Shown here piece after piece: positions 12,326 to 21,349 of a stretch of DNA of 64,000 bases. The translations under genes were made by a program, and so were the position numbers. Numbering within the stretch: position 1 is the stretch's first letter; each line of letters opens with the position of its first letter. Where the stretch lies: positions 1,488,001 through 1,552,000 of the forward strand of contig JAECYW010000013.1 in assembly GCA_023014335.1 (NCBI GenBank). Direction: 5' to 3'. This DNA is from Galerina marginata. Lineage: Eukaryota; Basidiomycota; Agaricomycetes; Agaricales; Galerinaceae. The notes under the pieces are model-generated. The model worked only from the letters and a program-made list of their open reading frames with translations, was not told the DNA's origin and ran no database searches.

Positions 12326-12703
12326 ATAGAAAAATATCACGATTCATATTAATTACAAAAGTCCAAATGTACATATCTATACAAGTGTTGTATCTATTAT
12401 TAATGTAAATGAAACTCACGAAAACGGCCTGAGCAGACCCCGGGAAGCCGACAGACGGACAATTTTTAATGGGCCCCGGAATGACATTTTTAGGTGCCCG
12501 AAACCAATTTGCGATTCCCGCTAGGGAAAAAGCTCAGTCCGATCGGACCCGTCTCATACGCTACTTCGTAGCTAATCCGATCGGACCCATCTCACACGCT
12601 ACTTCGTAGCAAAACTGTTCGGTCCGACTGGCCCCGTTTACCACGCTACTTTTTTGATCGGTGTACTTCTGTTTGATATGGACTTACACCACTGTCCCAT
12701 GTG

Positions 12704-12710
12704 GGTCGGG
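12704..12710 (+). repeat. Target-site duplication, right (GGTCGGG)
   Basis: Direct copy of 9543-9549, immediately after the last base of the nested element. Joining the two copies into one keeps the host reading frame. Confidence 0.8.
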
Positions 12711-13507
12711 AGGCCGTTGAAAGGTCAACTCTACGCGTTGGCGCGTATAGTATACTTCACAATATTAACAGCAAATATGGCGTACCTTTCAAGACAAGAG
12801 GATATAACCTCCCAAGAGAATTCGCGAAGTATTACCCGTCGGTATCGCCAGGGCCTGATAACCGCCCTAAAACGAAGCAAAGCAATTCTTCAACCCAGTT
12901 AGCCCCACCAACTGATGATGCTTCGACTCACAGGACCACGGCTGCTGGTGTAGACTCTCCGCCCAAATCAACAAATGTTTTACCAGCCCCTGTGAATACC
13001 ACAGCTCTTACACATCCTCCAACTGCGTCTATGCTCAATCTTGAGGAAGTCAGAAACGTCGAAATAGAGGATGTGTCGTCTACAACCTCGGATGGAAGTG
13101 CCACAACATCCATCCCATCAGCTTTCGCAAACGACGCACTGAACGACGACGATTATTTCTCGGACCCTGCCGACTTTGATGAGGACGAATATCAGGAAGA
13201 CGAGATGGGCGATTATTATGAGTATGCTGCGGACGATGCGGAAGAAGATCAACTGTTAGGAGATGATTGACAAACGAGGGTACCATACACTGTTTTTTAA
13301 AATGTCGCCAATATACATAACCATTTGCTGCCTCTCGCTAACCTCAACCTAAATTCGGATATATGGTCAATGCTGCTGACCAGTACCGGGCACCGCAAAT
13401 CCTTAGGCAAACATCAGATTTCCGAAAACTTGTCACACTTGCAGTTGTAATCATGGAAAGTTGATCTTGGGCTTGTACAAAATTGAATTACTGGCTGCCG
13501 CACAGTT

Positions 13508-13880
13508 TGATCAGGATGTGTGCCCACTCCAACCCTCTGGGTGCGGGATCCTACATATATATGCTCCCGGAGCCCAGGCCAGAATTTGCCCAACCGCGGT
13601 GCCCGCACATTTTCCCGGAACCCAGGCCAAAGTATCCCCCAAAAATTAAAATAAACCGCACCGCCAAAAGAAAATTATTGGAGCCCGCATGCTATTCTTT
13701 TGGCCGGCAGACATTTTGATCGGAATCCGGCCCAACCCCAAGCCAGTGGGTGCGGGATCCCGCATATTCTGCCGGAGCCCAGGCCAGAAATTGTCCCAAC
13801 AACGGTGCCCGCACATTTCCCCAGGACCCAGGACCAATCCCCCCCCCCAAAAAAAAAAAAACCAGAAAATACCGCGCCCA
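13508..13880 (+). repeat. Right subterminal direct repeat of the outer element (2 units, ~210 bp)
   Basis: Both copies contain 'TGATC(A/G)GGA', 'GTGGGTGCGGGATCC'-like sequence, 'CCGGAGCCCAGGCCAGAA', 'TGCCCGCACATTT' and an A-rich end. Copy 2 finishes in a C-run followed by an A-run near 13840-13860. They lie between the end of the second KDZ gene and the right terminus. Confidence 0.75.
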
Positions 13881-13959
13881 GCAAATTTGGCAGCCCGTTG
13901 ACCGCAGTGCTCATATATCGGGGTCCGCAAAATTTATCCCACTCATACGACGGCCACCG

Positions 13960-14143
13960 CTACCGTGGTAGCACAATCCGATCGGACCATATCCTATGGC
14001 TACATCGTAGCCATTCCGATCGGACCATGGAACACGTCAACTTCGTAGCAAAATAGATTTGTCAGACTGAGCCCGTATATTATGACTACTTCGTTGATTG
14101 GCATTTTACAGTATAGTATGTAAATATACTACTGTCCCATGTG
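13960..14143 (+). repeat. Right terminal repeat of the outer element
   Basis: This is a diverged copy of 12530-12703. It shares 'TCCGATCGGACC', 'TACTTCGTAGCAAAA', a 'GTC(A/C)GACTG(A/G)(G/C)CCCGT' stretch and the end 'CTACTGTCCCATGTG'. The next bases ('GACGTGG') belong to a host kinase gene and are the candidate target duplication, whose partner is not in the window. Confidence 0.75.
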
Positions 14144-15167
14144 GACGTGGACAGGGAACCATGTACGTCACGCTTTGCATTTTCTTTTGTTGAACGTTCT
14201 GGAACTAATCGAAACTGTAGATGAAAACGCCGAGGCAGCGCTCGTAGCAGCAGCTCGCAAAGAACTGGCGTATCTGGAAAAATTCGGTCGACCGCTACAA
14301 CCGTTCCAGCGTGAAAGAAGGGAATCTTACGGGTACAAGGAGCAGTCACCGGCGGACCACATCAAGAATCTCGAACGATACCTTCTCATCGCACCTTCCC
14401 TCGTCCCCAAGAACTCAGGCCTCCATCATTTCCGTATCAGGCATCCCAATCTCCACCCGAGCAATATCATCGTGTCAACTTCATCAGACTCTGAGCAGCT
14501 GAAAATTGTAGCCCTGCTTGACTGGCAACACGCCTCGATCTTACCCACGTTTCTCCACGCCAATATACCAGGTCGCATGCAGCACTACGATGACCCAGTC
14601 TCGCAGGCTCTCATTCCGCCCTCACTGCCGGCGAACATGGACGAGCTGGACCAATCCGAGCAGAGCCATGAGATCGGGCTTTACCACCGCCGTCTCGTCC
14701 ACTTCCACTACGTCAAGAAAACGGAGCGGTACAACAAGCTCCATCACGATGCACTGTCGGGCCCCGTGTCCATGTTCATTCACCGCCTTTTCGACCAAGC
14801 GGGTGCTCCATGGGAAGGTGAGACGCACGCACTGAAGACTATGCTGATAGAGGCGACGGAGATATGGGGGAGGCTTACGGGGGAAGAAGGTGTGCCGTGT
14901 CCAATCGCGTTTGAAGCTGACGAACTACGCGAGACGAGGGAGCTGGGCGCGAAGCTGCAAGTGGCGGACGAGAATTTCGAGGGGTGCCAAGGTATCATTG
15001 GTTTTGAGACGGAGACTTGGGTGTCCAATGAGCACTATGAGATGGCCGTGGCCCTCGCTGAGTTGCTAAAGCTGAGGGTGTTGAAAGAGATTACGGAGAA
15101 GGAAGTCCGGGCTAAAACTGAGGCCAACTGGTTCTTGAATGATATGGATGAAGAGGATTACATGTAA
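14139..15167 (+). pseudogene. AIM9/FMP29-like APH-fold kinase, N-terminal part lost at a transposon end
   Basis: The 342-codon frame matches the C-terminal lobe of the fungal mitochondrial-type APH/choline-kinase-like family (Aim9/Fmp29). Recognisable parts are 'RHPNLHPSNIIVS', 'LLDWQHASILPTFLHA', 'YHRRLVHFHYVKKTE' and the end 'NDMDEEDYM'. Family members are normally several hundred residues longer at the N-terminus, with the nucleotide-binding lobe upstream; here only transposon sequence lies upstream. The first ATG (14139) sits inside the transposon terminus 'CCCATGTG'. The usual Asp of the catalytic H-x-D loop appears as Asn ('HPNLH'). A truncated or dead gene fragment is the simplest reading. 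An expressed chimeric product is possible, because the frame is open to a normal end. Confidence 0.8.
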
Positions 15168-16014
15168 TGAATTGATCGAAATATTCCATGGTGTTGATGT
15201 TTTATTCAGTGCTTTTGTAGTGCTATAGCACCGTTGTAATTAAATATATAATTACAGGCCGAATAAAAGTCCATGATTCATGGGAAAATTCATCTCAACT
15301 TCGCGATCTCTAAATCTCCCTCGGTCAAAAAAAAATCTTGAAATTATGCAAGTGTTAGATGCATGTTAGACGTTGAACATCCCACAGCATGAGTTGCTTA
15401 AAAAAAGAAGGAAAAACCCGCCTGTTGTCACCAGCCATCACTTGGGATCGGGATTTTTCGAGGCAGTTGTAAGGGTCGTAAGGCGGTCGTTTATCTTTCC
15501 TTCGGCCTGTGGAGATTTCTCCTATCGTCAGAATAATCTCCCTTTCAATCAAATCTATTTTTAGCTCGTGCTATCAATCCACTGAGCACAACAAAGGATA
15601 AACAATTGAGATTTGATCATCACTGTGGGACCACGTCAGTATAACATCCTCCTTCCTTCCTTCCTGTGGGATGATATCACATTGCTTCGCTTCCTGGGCG
15701 GTCAAAGTGACATGAGCTTGGCTGCCGTTGCCTACAACTTTCTAAAAACAGGGGAAAGTCTTCTCACGAGCGCCTTGTTTCTCGACCAAGTTCTGGACGA
15801 GCAATAGGCGCGGAGCTTATGCTTTCGGGGAAACTTAGTCATAGGCAGTCACGTCCTGGGATCAGATTAATCCAGGAAAATAACGCAGTTGCTTCTGGTC
15901 AATTCCTTCTCTGGTTTCAACTTGTACCACCGTTAGGCTGCACATATCCGGAGTCCCGCAAAGTACTACTTGAAACCGAGGCGAGGTGAACAATATTTCA
16001 ACAAACATAACGAC
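15168..16014. other. Intergenic, no convincing gene
   Basis: AT-rich sequence between the truncated kinase and the APH pseudogene. An open frame at 15613-15807 (64 codons) resembles nothing I know. No repeats or RNA genes are seen. Confidence 0.5.
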
Positions 16015-16842
16015 ATGGAACTCGAGGCCGAAGCTTGCTACCTCCATACTGTTCCACCTGATCCACGGCGTCTTGACGTCCATGATAATGCGGTATGTAG
16101 CTTAGGCTTCTTCGATGCATTCTCAATGGTATTAATGCCTTTGCAGCGTGCCGTCGAAGAGGGCTGCCTTTACCTCACGCAAGAAAAAAAATACTACGAA
16201 TTCTTGGACCCAAATAGTTCCGTATTCGTTAAGCGTAACCTGACGCCGAGCGAATACCTAGTCAGTTATTATGGAGACCTTGTTCTTCCAATTATGTGCC
16301 CGGAGAGAATGAAGAACGAAATAGCAGCCATACGATACATCCAAAGTAACACCACCATTCCGACTCCTAACATCCGCTGCGCCTTTGAAGACCACGGGCG
16401 CTTCTACCTTATCACGGACATGGTCCCAGGTGTGACGATGGCAGAGATTCCCGACGACAAAAAGGCCGCCGTCATAAAAGAGCTTGAGGGATATATAGAC
16501 CAAATGCACGCGATCAAGTCGAACAAAATGGGTGGTTTTTGTGGTGACGTCGTCTACCCTTACCGCGTTGCCGTCGCGTTGCCTCATGATCAAGACCTCA
16601 AATTTTGAGACGCGGACACCCCCGAGTTCGTTCTGTGCCACAATGACCTCTCGCAACACAATGTCATGGTTGATGAGAAGACATTCAAAGTTAATGCCAT
16701 TTTAGATTGGGAGTATGCTGGCTTCTATCCTGCAGAATTTGACGGCGCTTTTTACCTCCGCCCAGGAGGTTCTGCTGCGCTTGATGGGGAGGAAGACGAT
16801 GTTCCCAAATTGTTGGAGACGCTTGAATATTGGAAGGCGTAG
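16015..16842 (+). pseudogene. APH-family phosphotransferase with an in-frame stop before the catalytic loop
   Basis: Translation from ATG 16015 ('MELEAEACYLHTVPPDPRR') with an intron at 16092-16146 gives an aminoglycoside-phosphotransferase-fold protein of the kind expanded in Agaricomycetes. 'SSVFVKRNLTPSEYL' is followed by 'NEIAAIRYIQSNTTIPTPNI', 'FYLITDMVPGVTMAEI' and 'YIDQMHAIKS'. A TGA at 16606-16608 interrupts, and the same frame then continues through the catalytic segment 'FVLCHNDLSQHNVMVDE', 'AILDWEYAGFYPAEFDGAFY' and a stop at 16840-16842. Both catalytic elements (H-N-D...N and D-W-E) are preserved beyond the stop, so the lesion looks recent or is read through. The substrate is unknown. 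Confidence 0.8.
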
Positions 16843-16855
16843 TTCTCTATGCGGA

Positions 16856-17616
16856 TTACGATCGCGACATGTTCCAAGGTAGGGTAAAAAGGGCCGGATA
16901 AAAGTTTGTCGAGTTCTGCCAGAGAGGTTCTAGATCGGGATAGAGGAAGGCTTCTTTGCCATACAGTTCACAAAATTTGAATTCAATATCCTGTCTAGTC
17001 ATTGCCTTCATGAATGCACGTGCGTCTAGAAGTTGATAGATCAACCCCTCGTTACAATGTTAGGGGTGGGCAGTCAAATAGCTCATGTTCCAGATTGGAA
17101 GTCACTGCAGACGGTCTTTTGCCTTGCTTCGGCCACTGTTGAAGACGATCGCGAAGATACTGAACAAGTGATTTGAGAGAATCTTGAAGGCCAGAAGTTA
17201 ACTGCGACCATTTCACACCTGTGGCGCAAGGCAAAGCAAAAGCCAACCGAGCGATACCATAATGTTCTCTGCGCATGCATCTGATAATAAACGCCAGGCT
17301 TTCATTGCGATGAAGTTTTTCTTTAAATGCGATGAAGCAGGTCGCCATCTCGATGTAAGGCCCAACCGTTCTGAGTCCTAAACCTGGCGGTGCCATTGAG
17401 TATTTGGCGTACCAAAAGTAGTCGCAGTTTCCTGATTCCATGTCATCAGTCGAAACATTGCTTAAAAATTGTCTGGTCAATCTCGAGAGGAAAAAGCAGG
17501 ACCTCAAGCCTGAGCGATCGTCGTCCTCTATTTCTTGGTTAGGATCAAGCTGCAAGCTCGTCTATGATTAGATCAATGAGGTCTTCAGGAAGTTCCCAGA
17601 TGGGTGAGATGTACAT
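16856..17616 (-). pseudogene. F-box-like protein remnant (frameshifted)
   Basis: On the minus strand, an ATG at 17616 starts 'MYISPIWELPEDLIDLIIDE', an F-box-like opening. The frame then stops almost at once, and the rest ('LDPNQEIEDDDRSGLRSCFF', 'LSRLTRQFLSNV') continues in another frame from about 17555 to 17052. A further segment, 'AFMKAMTRQDIEFKFCELYG', lies in a third reading at 17044-16856. One extra base near 17545-17555 would explain the first break. I infer a decayed F-box gene, in which SKP1-binding would have been the role of the N-terminus. The Ngaro retrotransposon sits about 200 bp upstream of its start. Confidence 0.5.
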
Positions 17617-17818
17617 CTTCGCCAAAATTGCTTGCAGTCGTGCTTCAAGTCGGCAAAAAGTGCAAGGATCGACCTAGATTCGAATCGAATCTAGGTGATC
17701 TAAGGTCTGAAGAATTCTGGTTGCTTACTGCGGGAGAGAAGTCAAAGCATATGAAGTATCATCAAATCTTCAACAAGAGCGAATGACAACCAGCCTCTTC
17801 AGCATAGCATAAATGATG

Positions 17819-17992
17819 AATTAGCTAAGCTACCGGCAATCCCTAGCAAAGCCGGGAGTAGCCGGTCGCAGCGTCCAACTGAGCGGCAAGTGTAGCAGTG
17901 CCAGCTCATCACCTTTTCTCATCAACGACACACTGCTGCACGCTGCCTGCGCCGTACCTCTCGTTTTCCTCCATCTACCTAGCTTGTTTCTC
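17819..17992 (+). repeat. Ngaro split direct repeat A1
   Basis: 174 bp starting 'AATTAGCTAAGCTACCGGCA' and ending 'AGCTTGTTTCTC'. It differs from A2 at only a few positions. It should contain the 5' untranslated and promoter sequence. Confidence 0.9.
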
Positions 17993-18013
17993 TTTGCTTT
18001 CTTCAGACTTGCC

Positions 18014-19653
18014 ATGGTCAACAACACCAATCTCCATGGCTTGAACCTCAGGCAAGCAAATCCTTCACAGCCTATCCCTCGGCCTGCAGCTCCCACGTCT
18101 GCCACTGTCAACAACCAGACAGCACCGGATCAAGGGAGCACGGGCCCACCTCCCATCGTCCAGCCTCCGCCAGAGCCTGCCCCTCCCATCGACGCGCCGC
18201 AGGAGGCACCTAACCGCGACCCCGCGGTCTCGCAAACTGCAGCCGAAATGTGGAAGGAACGCGCTGACCTCCTGCAGGCTCAGCTGAACTCGCTCCAGCC
18301 ACCCCAGGATCCTTCAACCATGTTTTCAGACCCACGCACAATATCCGCATTCAGTGTTCCGGTTAAGGACCCGTCGAAAAAGGTGGTCCTACCCACCATT
18401 GTACCTGGCTTCAAAGCCAACCCCCTAGACAATTGTGAGTCCTTCCCCCCCCCCTTTTCCTTTACATTCATTCCTTGCCCACCTTGGGTTACATCCTTTA
18501 TGCCTATCGCCGATAGAGCTCCCTCCCTTTGCCTACTCGCCGAGTAGTGCACCTTTCACCTTTTTGCTTGTCCGCCGGACAATGCTCCATCATTGCCGCT
18601 CATCCGCCGGATAGCGTAGACCTTACCTACTCGCCGAGTATTGCACCTCTCACCTTTTTGCTTGTCCGCTGGGGCAATGCTCCATCATTGCCACTCATCC
18701 GCCGGATAGCGTATACTTTACCCCTTCTGCTTGTCCGCTGGACCTTGCACCACCATTACCGCTCATCCGCTGGATAGCGTATCCTATACCTCCACCTATT
18801 CATCATGGATATTTCAATCCGCTAACCCCCTATAATCTCAATAGCTATCCCACCACGGGTTGAGCAAGCCTTTGCGGCCTTCGCCTATGTCCCTTACTCC
18901 TCACTGTCCAAAGGTGCTCGTTTGAAAGCCCTCAATGGTGATGAGGCGATGATCATTTCAAATGGTACACTTGTCGCTAAAGGCTTGGACAAAACTGGCG
19001 AAACTTCTATCCTCCCCCTGGAGTGGACTGATGCAGCCAGGATTGTGGAGGACCGCACTCGTGTACATCATGGAGACCAACGAGCTGATGCGCTGGCCAT
19101 GCACCACAAGATCGTCATGCGATTAGCCTCCAACATATCTTGGGACCTTGCTGTCCGTTACGATATTCAGCAGAGATCAGCCTCAGCTGCCGATCCTCGC
19201 CATGATCTTTCAGTCACAGATGCTGAAGCAGTCGCCCTTGCGTCTGCTAAGATTGCGGCTGAGAGCGCTTTGCTCCAAGTACCGTCTACCTCACACTCGT
19301 CATCCTCCTCATTTCCCAAACGCCATCAACCTTATCCCCCTCGCTCCCCAAAACACAGTCAATCTTCATCCTCTTCCCCGCAGGGTGGCCCAGCCCTTTG
19401 CTTTCGGTGTGGCGAACACGGCCACCTCCCTGCGTCCTGCTCTTCACCCACGACGAAAGCAGGAAAACCGGCTGCACCCCTCGCCGGCAACCCCCGAGTC
19501 CCAAACAGCCTCTCAGCTCCAGATGGGCGGGCCTTTTGTTTCCAGTTTGCCTCCCGCACCTCTTGCAGTCGAGGATCCTCCTGCTCTTCCTTTCATGGAT
19601 GCTCCATCTGCGGAAGTTCCTCCCATGGTGCCCGTTCCTGTCCTGCCGTCTGA
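18014..19653 (+). CDS. Ngaro ORF1, gag-like protein with CCHC knuckle
   Basis: The start 'MVNNTNLHGLNLRQANPSQP' follows a Kozak-like context just downstream of A1. A Pro-rich N-terminal part leads to 'WKERADLLQAQLNSL'. An intron (18435-18844, 410 bp) is removed at AATT|GTGAGT ... ATAG|CTATCC. The second exon continues 'SIPPRVEQAFAAFAYVPYSS', 'LPLEWTDAARIVEDR', a Ser-rich linker and a classical zinc knuckle 'CFRCGEHGHLPASC'. A second Cys/His-rich segment follows: 'CFQFASRTSCSRGSSCSSFH' and 'CSICGSSSHGARSC'. By analogy it binds element RNA in a nucleoprotein particle. It ends at 19653 and overlaps the start of the pol reading in another frame. Confidence 0.8.
18540..18790 (+). repeat. Hairpin-rich minisatellite inside the Ngaro gag intron
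   Basis: About two and a half units of roughly 110 bp carry small palindromes in fixed order: 'ACTCGCCGAGT', then 'GTCCGCCGGAC', then 'ATCCGCCGGAT'. The third unit is truncated and diverged. The whole array lies within the 410-bp intron. Confidence 0.75.
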
Positions 19654-21347
19654 TCCACGGCGGGTTTGCACTCCTCTCATCGCTCAGAACATTGAGGAGA
19701 TGCTGCAGAAACTCAACATCCTCGAGCCCTGGTCAGATATAGTTTCTGGTATTCGTTCTGGTTTCTGGATTGGGATTTCAAATACCCTTTCCAGCTCTCA
19801 TTTATTTCGAAAATCATTCTTCTGCCCTTTTAGACCCTTCCTTCATCGATTCCTATATTCTCTCCGAACAAGAAGCTGGCCGTTACTCTCGTGCTTATAC
19901 CCCTTCCAAACTCGAAGCAGCCATTGGTCCCTTCATGACCTCTCCCCTCGGCCTGGTGCCAAAACCGCATTCATCCAAAATGCGAATGATCCAAGACCTT
20001 TCCTTCCCAAGACGAGACCCACAGGTTTCCTCAGTCAATTCCTTCATCGATTCAGACGATTTTCCTACCAGTTGGGGTACCTTTGCAGACACTGTCGACC
20101 TTATCCTTTCCTTACCCCCTGGCTGCCGGGCTGCAACTTTCGACATATCAGCAGCCTACCGAATCACACCTGTCCGTCCAGACCAGCAAAATTTTACCTG
20201 CATATTTTGGAAAGGCAAAGTTTATATCGATCATGCCGCATGCTTTGGCCTAGCCTCCAGTGCTGGCGTCTTTGGACGGATAGCCGACATGCTGATAGCC
20301 ATTTACAAAGCAACAGGCTATCGCTTTATACTCAAATGGGTAGACGATTTCTTTGTCATTGCTCTACCTTCCGATACCTGGTCAGAATCCGATTTCATGG
20401 GCCTAACAGCCTCCCTCGGCATTCCCTGGAGCCTAGAAAAGATGAGGCCACTATCTTTTATCCAGAGATATATTGGCTTCGACTGGGATCTCCCAAACCG
20501 AGTTGTTTCCTTACCTCAGGAAAAAGTCGACAAAACCCTCTCTCTCATCACTTCATGGCTAACCCCTCAGAGCACTTTCTCCGAACACGAGACTGCCTCC
20601 CTACATGGGAAGCTTGTACACATGTCATCCATTTTCAAACTCATACGCCCTTTCTTGCGCTCCTTGATTCGCTTTATTCGCGATTTCAAATCCTCACGTG
20701 CTCGTCTCTCACCTCCCCACTACCTCCGAGCCGATTTAGACTGGATTCGCTACATCATTCAATCCTTACCCAATTCTCTTCCCCTCCGCCCGTCCGCTCC
20801 TTTAGATCTGGACTGGTGGGGAGATGCCAGCTCATCCTTTGGTATTGGAGTGGTTGTACGTGGTCACTGGGCAGTCTGGCAATATGCACCTGGTTTCATT
20901 GTTGGCCCAAACCAATTATTCGATATTGGCTGGGCAGAAGCTGTAGCTGTCAAACTTGCCTTGCGCATTGCCTTTCACTACGCTATTATCCAGTCTTCCT
21001 CTCATGCTGGAAACACTTTCCTGGTCCGCTCGGACAATCAAGGAGTAGTGGCTGTGGTAAACTCAGGTCGTTCTCACAGCACCAATACAAACAAGATCCT
21101 AAAAGAGGTCAAACCCCTTTCCTTCATTTATTTCCTTCATTCCTAACATTTCTCCTTTCAGATTTACAAGCTTCTCGCTTCGAAGCAAATCGTGCTCAAA
21201 ACAGAATATGTTCCAAGCAGAGACAACATTACAGACGCCCTCTCACGTGGAGACGTGGCCTCCTTTCTCCATGGTTTCCCTTCAGCATCCATCAAAGCCC
21301 ACCTTCCTTTACCTCTTCATTTAATCGACAAGCTTATACCCATATAA
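19502..21347 (+). CDS. Ngaro ORF2, reverse transcriptase and RNase H (apparent frameshift)
   Basis: The N-terminal pol segment ('CTPLIAQNIEEMLQKL', 'EPWSDIVSGIRSGFW') is read in one frame to about 19767. The reverse transcriptase follows one base out of phase: 'FQIPFPALIYFENHSSALLD', 'EAGRYSRAYTPSKLE', 'GPFMTSPLGLVPKP', 'MRMIQDLSFPR', 'AATFDISAAYRI', 'FGLASSAGVFGRIADM' and the catalytic 'KWVDDFF'. RNase H follows ('DWWGDASSSFGIG', 'SDNQGVVAVVNSG'). An intron at 21108-21161 joins it to 'IYKLLASKQIVLKTEYVPSR' and 'NITDALSRGD', with stop at 21347. The phase change may be a disabling indel or programmed frameshifting; I see no obvious slippery site. Confidence 0.85.
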
Positions 21348-21349
21348 AT

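Larger units (their letters stand above)
9550..12703. mobile_element. Nested 3.15-kb non-coding foldback element with KDZ-like termini
   Basis: The element begins 'CACATGGGACAGTAGTGTAA' and ends with the matching inverse '...TTACACCACTGTCCCATGTG'. It is flanked on both sides by 'GGTCGGG' (9543-9549 and 12704-12710). The two halves are reverse complements: the outer roughly 700 bp are closely similar, and the inner part is more diverged but still pairs (for example 10690-10770 with 11330-11420, and 10860-10960 with 11160-11260). The centre lies near 11050. No transposase-like coding frame is present, so the element is non-autonomous and presumably moved by a transposase recognising these termini. 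Insertion into the second gene of another KDZ element dates it after the outer insertion. Confidence 0.85.
8688..13270 (+). pseudogene. Second KDZ-element gene, unknown function, interrupted by a transposon
   Basis: The reading frame begins with ATG at 8688 ('MDKKTSASVVEKDLPKL'). An intron at about 8911-8961 leads to a second exon containing 'MILAHIGYCSLQGFHIRAPY', and an intron at about 9247-9296 leads to a Pro-rich exon ending 'VVEGQIVEGR' at 9549. The nested element 9550-12703 interrupts here. The same frame resumes with 'EAVERSTLRVGAYSILHNI' and ends in a strongly acidic tail rich in Asp, Glu and Tyr at 13270. I do not recognise the product. It has no visible signal peptide or membrane segment. 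Its position downstream of the transposase and inside the same right terminus suggests an accessory protein of the transposon. As it stands, the first half would terminate at TAA about 8 codons into the insertion. Confidence 0.7.
2470..14143 (+). mobile_element. KDZ-type DNA transposon (outer, disrupted; left end uncertain)
   Basis: The body is defined by the KDZ transposase gene, a downstream accessory gene, repeated subterminal sequence on both sides (4278-4720 and 13508-13880) and a right terminus ending in 'CTACTGTCCCATGTG' at 14143. The same terminal sequence, inverted and direct, closes the nested element at 9550-12703, so both belong to one terminal-repeat family. No matching left terminus was found in the window. 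The outer element therefore starts upstream of position 1, lost its left end, or begins somewhere inside the inverted duplication. It cannot be intact: the transposase has an internal stop and the second gene is interrupted. Confidence 0.65.

Noticed and set aside
17683..17705. Palindrome CCTAGATTCGA-A-TCGAATCTAGG upstream of the Ngaro
   Set aside because: Real 11-bp arms but isolated; no link to a gene or element end could be shown.
19780..21330. Continuous open frame through the Ngaro RT region in the wrong phase
   Set aside because: Shadow of the RT frame: the protein motifs lie in the other phase. Only its ends (pol N-terminus and recombinase) are real coding.
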